Below, one piece after another: positions 47,996-58,641 of a DNA stretch of 64,000 nucleotides. Source of the stretch: Vicia villosa (Eukaryota; Streptophyta; Magnoliopsida; Fabales; Fabaceae); contig NC_081186.1 of the NCBI RefSeq assembly GCF_029867415.1, forward strand, positions 109,990,128 through 110,054,127. Direction: 5' to 3'. The translations under genes and the position numbers were made by a program. Numbering within the stretch: position 1 is the first letter of the stretch; the number at the start of each line of letters is the position of its first letter. The notes beneath the pieces were generated by a model. That model did no database searches. It was not told the origin of the DNA and worked only from the letters and a program-made list of their open reading frames with translations.

Positions 47996-48679
<684 letters not shown>

Positions 48680-48887
48680 GTCCTGATGAAAACATCATGT
48701 TATGAGGGAATTCAAGTTGGTTGATCCATAGTCACCATTTTTATTCATATTGCGGAAGAATTCTTGCTAATTCATGGTATCGCTGCCGAAAGAACAAAGG
48801 GATCTTTAAATTACACCAATAAATTATACTAATAATTATAATAATTTATAATCTTTGATTATTATTTAAATTTAATGGTTAAAATTT

Positions 48888-50515
48888 ATCAATTAATGAC
48901 TCACAATCCCGACATATGTGATGAGTATCTTTATTCTGTCTGATGCGGTGATTAATGATATTGAGAAGATGTTGAATACTTTCTAGTGGTGTGGAGGGGG
49001 TCTTGGATTCAGATATTTTAGAGCTTTCAATATGTCGATGATTGCAAAGCAAGGATGGTTCCTCATGAATCACCCATAAGCTCTAGTGTCCAGATTCTTT
49101 AAAGCAAGGTATTTTCCTAAAACATCTTTCTTGGAAGCTAATCTCAGTTATAATCCTAGTTTTGTTTGGAAGAGTATTTGCAAAGCCAGAGAGGTCCTAA
49201 CGCTTGGTTGTAAGTGGAGTATAGGTGATGGTAGCCAAATAAAGGTGATGAACGAACCTTGGATTCAGGGGTAGAGGCGAGGGTTGTGTGCATGGGTCGC
49301 GGCAACAAGGTGTTTATAATATGGTTGTTAAAGACTTGTTGTTACCTAACGTTAAACATTGGAATATGAGGTTGATTTGAGAGTTGTTTGATTGTGTATG
49401 AGCGAAAGATATCATTTATGTCCTGTTAGTGGAGGATGTTGCCGAAGATAGATTGGTGTGGAAGGAAGAAAAAGATGGTCATTATAGTGTTCGTTCAGGT
49501 TATCGTGTTTGGAAGCATAGAAAGAAGTGTTATATTCCATATACTAATGAGGATAATTGGAATAGATGGTGGTCTATTCTTGCTCCACCCCGAGTGAAAC
49601 ACCTTCTTTGGCGGATTTGCAAGGGTTGGTTTCCTTCCCGGGTCCGTCTAAGACAACACCATGTCCCTTGTCCTACTACTTATCAGTTTTGTGAAGTATT
49701 GGAGGAGGATGATTGGCATGTTTTTTTCGAGTGTCCGGAGACTGACTCGTGTTGGAGGGCAGCTGATTTGAACGATATTGTTGCACCTCATCTTCATCTT
49801 TCTAACGATATAAAATCTCTTATCTTGAATGTGTGTAGCAAGGAGGATAAAAAGGTGGTTGGGCGCTTTGCGAGTATGATTGAAGTTTTATGACATAATA
49901 GGAATGATTTCATTTGGAACAATGAGAAGGAGGAGGCATCAAGATTTGGGTGGTTAACTTTTCATAAGTGGCAAGAGTGGTTTTTTTGCACAAAATACCC
50001 GTGAAAGTGAGGTTGCCCCCCTAAAAATCATTATTGGATACCTCCCGCTTTTGGTTGGCTCAAGTGTAATGTCGACGCGGGATTTAACTGTAATCGAGGA
50101 ACTACTAATAGAGGTTGGTGTATCCGGGATAATTTGAGGAATTTTGTAAAGGCGGGTGTTGCTTGGGATGTTGGTTCTTTATCCATTCTAGAAGCTGAGG
50201 CTTTGGCTTTGAAATAAGCTATCCAAGGAGCTTTAGCTCTTCATCTTGATCATGTGGTGTTCGCGAGTGACTCGCAATAAGTGGTGCAAGCAACCCACTC
50301 GAATATCATAGGAGGCTCCGAATTTAGTTTTATTATTCATTCTATTAAAATGTTGTTATTTGATTTTCCAAACTTTGAGGTAGAGTTAAATGTCAAGCGA
50401 ATATGGTTGCTCATTATTTAACAAAGGCGGTCAATTCTTAGTCTCGACGTAGTTATGTTAATTGTATACCTCCAAATATTGAATCTATTTTAATAAATAA
50501 AAGAAGTTAAGTTTA
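48888..50515 (+). pseudogene. LINE (L1-type) ORF2 3' half: RT end, zf-RVT and RNase H, degenerate
   Basis: Blocks in order: distal reverse transcriptase (about 48900-49080: MSIFILSDAVINDIEKMLN, then GWFLMNHP); zf-RVT lead-in (49086-49274: SRFFKARYFP, FVWKSICKAREVL, WSIGDGSQIKVMNEPWI); zf-RVT zinc-binding region (49429-49893: WNRWWSILAPPRVKHLLWRI, CPTTYQFCEVLEEDDWHVFF with ECPETDSCW); RNase H (50080-50420: CNVDAGFN, ILEAEALALK, SDSQ). Stops interrupt it at about 49007, 49273, 49376, 49891, 50001, 50216 and 50278. The upstream endonuclease and most of the reverse transcriptase are missing, and no poly-A tail is obvious. An RNase H domain at the C-terminus fits plant L1 elements that acquired one. 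Confidence 0.75.
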
Positions 50516-50879
50516 ATTTGATAAAAAAAATTATTTCATCAAATCATAATTTATTTTTCTCTTAAAATAAAATAGATTTCTCACACTTTTCTTTTACAAT
50601 TAAAATAATTCTTTGTTTTCTGAAAGAAAAAACATGACTAGAAAGATTTCTTAAAAAATTATTAATTCTTTTATTTTTTAATCAAATTTCATTTTTTTTC
50701 CTTAAATAAAATCCTATTCTGTTTGTTTAGAGCAAATAATAAAATTGTTTATTTTTAAATAGAACACAAAATAATACTCAAAACATGTATAACACATAAA
50801 AAGGGCATGTCTTTGGCGCGAAGTCCTTAGAATATTACTATTATCAACCAAATCTAGCATCTTTTTCTAGTTACATGTG

Positions 50880-51730
50880 TTGTCGTAATCGAGTTCGGTG
50901 TCCATGTCGACGTAGTTGTGTCGTGTTGGTTGGGTTACGAATCAATGATTATTGTGGTGTTTGATAGACATGTATTGGTTAAGGGCTTTGGCGGTGTGAT
51001 GTTTGGGTGCTTTGATCATGTGATGTTTGGTTGTACATTGGTTTGGTGCTATGGTAGGATGTGATGGTATCATACACCTCATCGGTGTTATGGTAAGATG
51101 TGGTGGCGACATATGTTTGTTGGTGGTATGTGTCGTATTCTTGATTTTGTGTTTGAATGTGTGGAATGAATTGGTTGCGGGTTTAGGTGTATATGGTTTG
51201 GTAATCATATTTGGTTGGTTGTTGGATGTAAGAGGTTTGATAATGTTGTGGGGTTGGTTATTGGGTGTTTGTAGATTGACAATTTTGTTCGATTGGTTGT
51301 AAGGTGTAGTTGTGTTGGTATTCATGTTGGGCATATGATGACGAAGCTCGTAGCCGTGGGTCGATCAAATACCCCATGTCAGACACAAACTGAGTTATTG
51401 TAATCGATCTATACCAATTCATATAATTTCAAGTTGGTTTAAATTTGTATGGCATGATAGGCTTGTTTATGGTTCGTTGATTACATCTCTTCCACTAACG
51501 AGACGCAACCTTAGCAAGTCTCTCCCATTGGTAAAATTTCATGGGCATCGACTCTAAATTGATGCCATTGATCCAAACATGTCGAGGAATATGAGATTTG
51601 TTGCTGCATGTCGAACTGCAATTTGACACGATCACTATTGTGCATCTCCACAGTAGTGAACCTGATGATCGTTGTTTTGCAGTTGAAACTGCAATATCTT
51701 CGTGGTTAATTTCATGGTCCAAACCCATAT
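50880..51730 (-). pseudogene. MAIN-like (plant mobile domain) C-terminal relic with Asn/Thr/Gln-rich tail
   Basis: Read on the minus strand from 51730, VEMHNSDRVKLQFDMQ-like sequence is followed by RHVWINGINLES, WERLAKVASR, a stop, then MNWYRSITITQFVSDMGYLI and DPRLRASSSYA. This fits the C-terminal part of plant mobile domain (MAIN-like) proteins carried by some Mutator elements. It continues as a low-complexity tail rich in Asn, Thr, Gln, Pro and His, readable as an open frame at 50942-51334. Frames are broken by stops and shifts. The family assignment is from remembered patterns and is moderate at best. Confidence 0.4.
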
Positions 51731-51939
51731 ATGGCCTCCAAATTAAAATGTGGAGGAAAAGTATATTATTAGATTAGTAAATTTTAAATATTAAAGTTAA
51801 GTCAACGAAATGATGAGTAGTTTAGTGTAACGGTACATTCTCTGGTAAGATGGTGAAATGTGTGTCTCGGGTCTCCATCTTTCTACTGATGCAAAATAAA
51901 TTTATAATCAACATAGTATGAGTTTACCAAAAAAACTCG

Positions 51940-52640
51940 TGTTGGTGGAAATAAAATATTCCATCAACCCTTCTGGGTGGATATCAACCATGCATCAAAG
52001 GTTTTGGATTCTACAAACCTAATATTCAAATTAATAGGTCATGGTTGTACGGAAAATATAATGGAACGTTACTCATAGCAGTGACACAAGGTGGCAACAA
52101 TATTATATTCTCAATTGCATTCGCTCTTGTTTAAGGTGAGACTGGTGGTGGTTCGAGTTTCTTTATCAAGAATCTTCGTATACATGTTACTCCGCAACCT
52201 AACCTATGTTTGATTTTAGACAGACGTATATCTATTGAGAGTGCATACAATAACCCTTATAACGATTGACAAGATCCTCATTCTGTGCATGTCTACTGCA
52301 TTAGACATATTGTACAAATCTTCATGCGGGAGATTAGAGACAAGATGCTTCGAAAAAAAGTTGTAAACGCATGATATGCGTTAACTCAACCATCGTTTCA
52401 ACTCTACTACGAAGAGATTAGATTGTTAAATGCGGATGTGTTAAGGTGGATCTATAAAATGCACTATGGTGCCAGGGAGAGTAACGCCTCCTCTTAGGTT
52501 AATAATGCATGTCCCAATTGTAGTGTCGCATATCTATCACATGCGTTAGAGAGCATGACTCTATGTGTAATTTTCAGTGCATGCACCGGTACTAGTGACG
52601 TCTTCTCTTAGCTGCGATTATTTTTAAACATGGATACTTT
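51940..52640 (+). pseudogene. MULE (MuDR-type) transposase relic
   Basis: The translation gives SWLYGKYNGTLLIAVTQGGN, NIIFSIAFALV, then stop, GETGGG, FFIKNLRIHVTPQPNLCLIL-type text, ESAYNNPYND, VHVYCIRHIVQIFMREIRDK and LRWIYKMHYG. These match the DDE core of MuDR-type transposases (family pattern DGTWLYGKY... QDGNNNIFPIAFA... NLCLISDRH... CIRHIAQNF). Stops fall near 52132, 52268 and 52371. It points away from the MAIN-like relic on its left. Confidence 0.7.
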
Positions 52641-52649
52641 GATTAATAA

Positions 52650-53660
52650 TAAAGAATGTTGATTGTTGAGATTTTTTTTTTGAAAATATTAAATATTTTT
52701 TTAAAAAAATAGTTCCACACATGACTCATACTAAATACTAAGGTTTCAATTTAAATTTAAATAAATAAATAAATAAATAACATAAACTTGACCAAATCCA
52801 TAAGATTCTTCCAAATATTACTTTTTTATTTTATTTATGCATGACCATTTTACATACTTAAATTTGCAAACTACCAATAGTCCAATAAATATTGAAAGAG
52901 TGCATCATCAATGGCATCACTAAACATATAAACTAATAAACAATTAGCTCTACAGATTATATTATATTTTACATAAGCTCTACCAATTCTTACACACTAT
53001 TATCATTAACAAAAATTCTTACACTAATATAAAAAACAATTAATAAAGAACGTGAATCATGTAACCGACATAATTATCATTATGACAAAACCTCGAGGTT
53101 AAAGAGATGTTGACAGTGACAATGACCAAATGAATAACAAATGCAGCATTCTCACTCCACAACTCACTAAAATTGTAGATTAAACACTATAAAATAATAA
53201 AGAGTATATATCCTATGATCTCATACTAGTGTATAATAAAATAGTATACTTTAAAAATTCATTATTGTAGCATCAAGCTAGCCAGTCATACACAAGCCAA
53301 GCCAAGCCAAGCTGCAAAACATGGCTCAGATCCCAAAACAGTCCATGCTCAGTGTTTATCTCAAAAGCTAATAATAAATAATATTTTTAAAATCACAAAT
53401 ATGATATTCTAATTTTTATTATATATCTGTAAATTTTAATTCAAGTGATAAAAGTTTATACTGATAAATTGTGTTTTTAGTGATTATTCTTATTTTGTTT
53501 ACGGAGTAAAAAAAATCATATGTATAATTAACTATTATATATTAACAATAAAAAACTTTATATGTTTATAAATAAAAATATATAAATGTCACTATTAAGA
53601 TGGAGAAAAAAAGAAAAATAGGTAATATTCACAATGCATAGGTGGAAGAGAATTATGTAA
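52650..53660. other. AT-rich upstream region of the HD-Zip gene
   Basis: No gene or element end is visible. GCCAAGCCAAGCCAAGC near 53300 is a short tandem repeat. Distal regulatory sites may lie here but none is distinctive. Confidence 0.4.
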
Positions 53661-53665
53661 CAGGA

Positions 53666-53688
53666 CCAATAAGTTTTGGATATAAAAG
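53666..53688 (+). promoter_or_regulatory. CCAAT and TATA boxes of the HD-Zip gene
   Basis: CCAAT at 53666-53670 and TATAAAAG at 53681-53688. They place the transcription start near 53710-53720, about 110 bp before the ATG. Confidence 0.6.
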
Positions 53689-53718
53689 CAACAATTGATT
53701 GAGTTCAATCTGACCCTC

Positions 53719-53838
53719 ATGATAAGAACTTCAAATAAGTTAAAAACCAATAGATACATGCACATCATATCCTCCAATATCATCACAAAATTCATCTATA
53801 TCTTCAAACTGAGTAATAGTAAAACATGTTTGAATTAG
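53719..53838 (+). CDS. Upstream reading frame overlapping the HD-Zip start codon
   Basis: ATG at 53719 opens a 39-codon frame that also contains an ATG at 53758 and ends with TAG at 53836-53838, 10 bp past the first base of the main start, in a different frame. The first ATG lies very near the inferred transcription start and may not be transcribed; the second (26 codons) should be. The peptide has no recognisable feature. If translated it would compete with initiation at 53826. Confidence 0.4.
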   Translation: MIRTSNKLKTNRYMHIISSNIITKFIYIFKLSNSKTCLN

Positions 53839-54918
53839 AGACTATGGAATATGGTCAATATAGTAGCTATTCAGCAGAAGCAGCAGCAGAGGAAGAAGCT
53901 TATGCAACCAGCAGCACATCTTCCATGGCAAGAAAGAAGAAAAACAAGAATACAAAAAGGTTTAGTGATGAACAAATCAAATCATTGGAAACTATGTTTG
54001 AGACTGAGACAAGACTTGAACCAAGGAAGAAGCTGCAGCTGGCTAGAGAGCTTGGGTTGCAGCCAAGACAAGTTGCTATATGGTTTCAAAATAAGAGAGC
54101 TAGATGGAAATCAAAGCAACTTGAAAGAGAGTACAATAAACTTCAAAATAGTTATAATAGTTTGGCTTCAAGATTTGAATCAATGAAGAAGGAAAAACAA
54201 ACATTACTTATTCAGGTACTAATTAGTAATTTCCTATTAGTATTTTTCATGTCAGTTTAGTGGTAAGAGTTTGATATCATAAAGAAAAAATTATTAATAG
54301 CGCTCTTACCACTAATCTGATATGTCTGGTACATATCATATCAGTGGTAACTGATACATGTCACTAATCGTACCACTAAGCTGATTTGTCTGGTACCTAT
54401 CAGATCAGTGGTAAGTAATTGATACATGTCACTAATCGAATATGTATCATATCGGATTAGTTATTAGTATCGGTTAAATTAATAATATTAATATATTTTT
54501 ATTATAATTTTTATCATATACTTGTTATATGGCTAATTTCTATGTTGAATTACAGTTGCAGAAGCTGAATGATCTAATACAGAAGCCAATAATAGAGCAA
54601 AGTCAGAGTTCATCACAAGTTAAAGAAACAAACAGTATGGAAAGTGAATCAGAAAACGGAGGAACAATCAAATGTGAGGCTGAGGTGAAACCAAGAACTT
54701 CAATGGAAAGATCAGAACATGTTTTTGATGTTGTATCAGATGATGACACAAGCATAAAAGTTGAGTATTTTGGGCTAGAAGATGAGCATGGGCTTATGAA
54801 TTTTGCTGAACATGGTGATGGATCATTAACTTCACCTGAAAATTGGAGTGGTTTTGAAACAAATGATTTGTTAGGAGAATCAAGTTGTGATTATCAATGG
54901 TGGGACTTTTGGTCTTGA
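53826..54918 (+). CDS. ATHB-7/12-like: HD-Zip class I transcription factor, ATHB-7/ATHB-12 clade
   Basis: Two exons, 53826-54215 and 54556-54918, with GT (CAG|GTACTA) and AG (TTACAG|TTGCAG) borders, give 250 residues. The homeodomain spans about residues 40-97 with recognition helix [10 protein letters not shown] (86-95). It is followed at once by a leucine zipper with a heptad series Leu99, Leu106, Leu113, Met120, Leu127, Leu134, which crosses the intron. HD-Zip I proteins dimerise through the zipper and bind the pseudopalindrome CAATNATTG in the nucleus. The segment [20 protein letters not shown] and the C-terminal WWDFWS with KVEYFG mark the ATHB-7/ATHB-12 clade, whose members are induced by ABA and drought and dampen ABA signalling and growth. 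The acidic C-terminal half fits an activation domain. A second in-frame Met at residue 7 is an alternative start. The gene is complete and probably functional. Confidence 0.93.
54257..54460. repeat. Hairpin and tandem repeats in the HD-Zip intron
   Basis: AGTGGTAAGAG (54259) and CTCTTACCACT (54303) form an inverted pair. Two copies of about 75 bp follow, each itself an imperfect hairpin built of CACTAATCTGATATGTCTGG-type and ATCATATCAGTGGTAA-type halves and each ending in TGATACATGTCACTAATCG. Confidence 0.75.
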
Positions 54919-55569
54919 GTGAAACAGAACAAGTGAAATTGTGTGGTTGAAATGTATGCAGAATATAATATATGATGTTATGTGACATCAATCATTGTTT
55001 TGTTGAAGATGTTGGCAGGGTGAAAATCAAAAGACATTTTGTTTTCTGTACAACATAGCCATAATTAGTTTTAGGAAATGATTTTCCATGTTTGGATAAA
55101 TAACTTAATCAAAAGGCTATAATATAAGTGCTTATGCATATGCTATTTTATAAACAAAAGATAAAATAAATTCAAGCTGTTATGGTAAAAAATTATAAGT
55201 TGTTTTTATAAGATATTATGAAGAGCTTATGAAAATGTGTTCACAAGTGGTACAAGTACTGCTACCAAATCCATAAAAGGCCAAAATTTGTGCCAACCAC
55301 ATTATTATGGTATGGACATACAGACTAATAAAACAATTGAATGAGTGAGAAGCAACTATCAGAAACAGAGTTTGGTTTTACACTGTCTCTTTTTCTTTTG
55401 GGTTTTGGTGTCTTGATATTTTCAAATTATTGAAATATGACTATGAAATTTGGAGTCATTTTGGGGTTAAGCATAGACACATCTATGAAATTAAGTATAT
55501 CTTTGTGTACACCTACTTAGCCCTACTTAAGCAAGTGTTTTGTTCTCTAATTCGGCATACCTAATCACC
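54919..55569. other. 3' untranslated and intergenic DNA after the HD-Zip gene
   Basis: The first 150-200 bp are probably 3' UTR (AATATAATATATGATG near 54960). The rest is AT-rich and without a gene; 55050-55260 may be an old element (GTTTGGATAAATAACTTAAT), but no second end is visible. Confidence 0.4.
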
Positions 55570-55903
55570 ATGGTTTTAAATTGCAGTCACGGTTGCGGTT
55601 GAGACGATGCGTATTATGACTGTTGCGGCGTGAATTTTTTTTGAAAAGTGTTTGAAAGACAATGTTAAAAATACTTACAGTTAGAGGGTTTTCATTGTAA
55701 ATTAAGTCTTGAGGTTCCGAAACTTTCAGATTTGATAAAAATATTTGAAAAAACATTGATGAAATTGTGGGATGAGTTTCTAATACGGCTAAACGCGCGA
55801 TCTTAAATCACACCGTAAATACGGTCCGATGCAATTGTGGAGACTACTCCATCCGGAATATTGCGGCCACAATTACAGTTGCGGAATGCAATTTAAAACC
55901 ATA
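55570..55903. mobile_element. hAT-type MITE with 8-bp target duplication CTAATCAC
   Basis: Ends CATGGTTTTAAATTGCAGTC and, on the other strand, TATGGTTTTAAATTGCATTC. CTAATCAC occurs directly outside both ends (55562-55569 and 55904-55911). 334 bp, non-coding, with CACGGTTGCGG and GCCACAATTACAGTTGCGG subterminal words. Confidence 0.92.
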
Positions 55904-55911
55904 CTAATCAC

Positions 55912-56989
55912 ATCTCAGACACATTTAGCAATGTTGAAGGATACATGTTTGCATCCCATAAGATGTCTACGTCGAATTCCATAAATCATAGCTAACAAAT
56001 AAGTGCATATGAAGAATGAAAATGGTTATACCAAATGACACTATTAATCTTTGATTGTTTAGCGGGTTAGTTATTAGTTAACTAAAAAATTTAGGTAGTT
56101 ACTCAAATTTGAGATAGTCCACATGGTTTCAAGTTGTGTATTGAACCTCATGATGTGGGCGCAATATTGCAGTTGCATCAATATCCGTAATCACATCAGG
56201 TTGCAAAAACAGTATTCTCACAAATTACATGAAAAATTATATATAACACTGCAAGGACCACAACATTGAGGATTCTACAGTTGCCTCGCACCGTATGAGG
56301 TTGCAACAAACTATTTAGAGTTATCTTTATTTTATAGTATGCAGGGGTAGATTTATATGGGGCGGGAGAGAGCCATGGCACCCCTTAATTTCATGTGGCC
56401 AAGTGAAAAATTTAACCTTATTTTTTTATATGGTCACGAGTTCAACTCTTATTCCACCAATTTTGGATTTATTTATTTATTTTTTTAAAAATTGTTACTA
56501 ACCACCATATCATCTTACAATACATATTAATGTTTTAAAACAATTATATTAATATATAATTTATTTTTTGGCACCTCCAATTTTTTTTTAAGATCTTCCA
56601 CTTAAGTATGTGGTTCAATGAAGAATGTCAGGTAGGTTTAGAATTTTTTTTAATTAAACAAATAAACTATTGTATTATACCATAACATTGAAATATATTA
56701 GAAAATCATTTTCTTTATGATATCACGAGCTTTTGATTTTGAGAATCACTGCAATCGGATCCACCACATGTCCTAACATGTGACATATTCATCATGTGGT
56801 GTTTGAAGTTGCAATATGTCTATCTCATGGGTTTAATATTTTGACTGCTAGTCTTTTAACTTTTAGTTTTTTTTATATCATTATTGAGTCTCCTCAATGA
56901 TTATGCATCTCAAGGTTGATTTTTAAATTTGTTTTTGTGCATGCATAAATCAAAGTGTTTGGTTATAGTTTAAACAATATGCTTCAAGT
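55912..56989. other. Intergenic DNA with possible element remnants
   Basis: 56120-56330 repeats words of the MITE on the left (GCAATATTGCAG, GAGGTTGCAACAA), perhaps an older copy. Around 56340-56590, GGGGCGGGAGAGAGCCATGG and TGGTCACGAGTTCAACTC resemble a non-autonomous element, but no ends are clear. No gene is visible. Confidence 0.35.
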
Positions 56990-57681
56990 CAATTTGTTAA
57001 GTTTTTAGATCAAGAACTATATTTGAGAATGGTTCAAGTTATGACTATGTTAGAATCTCAAAAACACTTTACATTTTGCAAAAATTGAGATTCTAGACGT
57101 GTGATTCGAATCACACTATTATATGTATCAAATCAAGATTATAAAGAGCTTGAGGATTGTTTTCATGTTACCATGATTCAAATTAAAACATTCATGATTT
57201 GAATCATAACACTTTGCAAAGTGTGTGTGGTTGTGGTTGCTTTTGACAAGTCTAGCGGAAAAGAATGAGGGTTTTCTCGCTAGAATAACTTTGATGTGTT
57301 GTGTGAAAGCCTACGGACAAAGTGAGAATTCTTCTCAATCTTCGAACAAACCAACTCTCAAGTTAGTAATAGGATTGAGAAAAGATTTCTACATAACAAA
57401 GGCTTTGGAGCTGAATTGTTGGGGCTGGAAGATTCAAGAGGATTTCGAAGTAAAGATTTCACGAGGATTCAGTTTGGATACTGTTTACAAGTCAACGAGG
57501 GTCCACATCAAATATTTTATATTTCCACCATTATTTGGACCGTGATTGTATTGAACATCTTGTAATTTGTCACGAATTATATTGGAAGACCAAAAAATTT
57601 CAATAGGTAACTAGGAGAGTGTAATAGGCTTAGCAAGGACGATATTTGAACCACTATACATCCAGCGTAATGTCTTCTCTG

Positions 57682-57722
<41 letters not shown>

Positions 57723-58198
57723 ATTGGGTAGAATTGTATAGTTAGGTTTCTTTTACCCCTTTTCAAGAATCATATATTGTTAGTTCATTACATTGGTAGC
57801 AACTTATAAATTAAGCATAAGTTTTGTTAGATGGGCACTACAAATTCTCTTGTTGTTGATTAATATTGAAAACTGTAGTTTCAGAATTCTCCATTGTATT
57901 GATTTAGTATATTTACACTTCTCGTGTAAATTGATATTAATTTGATACACTATTTTGAGTAGTTTTTGATTAGCTATTTGATTTAATATGTTATCTTTGT
58001 ATAGTGATTAATGTGTTTTGTGTACATATTGTTCGATAAGCATAATCAATCTCTTGCGTGCTTTGATTCTGCTACGTAAACTGTTTTCAAACTGTGATTA
58101 GTTTTTCAAACTAAACTATTTTTTCAAATCGATCAAATTCTATTTGGGAAATTATTCACCCCCTCTAGACTGTTGCATTCTCGTATTCTCGTCCAACA
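56990..58198 (+). mobile_element. Ty1-copia (SIRE-like) 5' LTR (left end uncertain)
   Basis: Ends TTCACCCCCTCTAGAC...GTCCAACA at 58198, the common legume copia LTR end. It contains the palindrome GTGATTCGAATCACAC near 57100, a second weaker one (CATGATTTGAATCATA near 57195), and a (TC)n tract at 57684-57715. A gag relic of the same orientation starts 440 bp later. The open frame at 57225-57545 matches nothing and is probably chance. Confidence 0.55.
57684..57715. repeat. (TC)n microsatellite
   Basis: About 16 TC units within the copia LTR. Confidence 0.95.
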
Positions 58199-58641
58199 GT
58201 GCTCATTGATAACTTACATTTGGAACATGCTTCTCATGCACCACCTTCATCTACTCTAATTTTTTGTTGTTGCAATCTTCTCGTAGATTATAGATCAAAT
58301 ATTCTCTTTTTATCTGTATGGTTAAAATTGCATTATGAGATAGGAACAACTCTTATGTTGGGTTAGAATAAAGAGTTATTCACTCAGCTAATTTAAGAGT
58401 TATATAATATACAATTGGAATGAGCTTCTGCCTAAATAACTGGGTTTTAGGTGATCAGGCAATGTTGACTTAGCAAAGTGAAATATGGATTTCGCCTCTC
58501 TAAAAAATCTTCCAATGAGATTTTTTAAATAAAGTTTTAAGATTAATTTGATTTGAATAAATTAGTGGAGGCGTATTTAATCAAAGTCCTAGTTAAATAT
58601 GTATCATCACTTGATATTTATTTATGCAATTTTTTTTATGT

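Noticed and set aside
50942..51334. 130-codon Asn/Thr/Gln-rich frame as an independent gene
   Set aside because: It is the low-complexity tail of a broken MAIN-like relic, continuous with homologous sequence to its right, and has no promoter or clear start.
57225..57545. 106-codon frame as a gene
   Set aside because: It lies inside a copia LTR, begins just after the palindromic motif region and resembles no protein.
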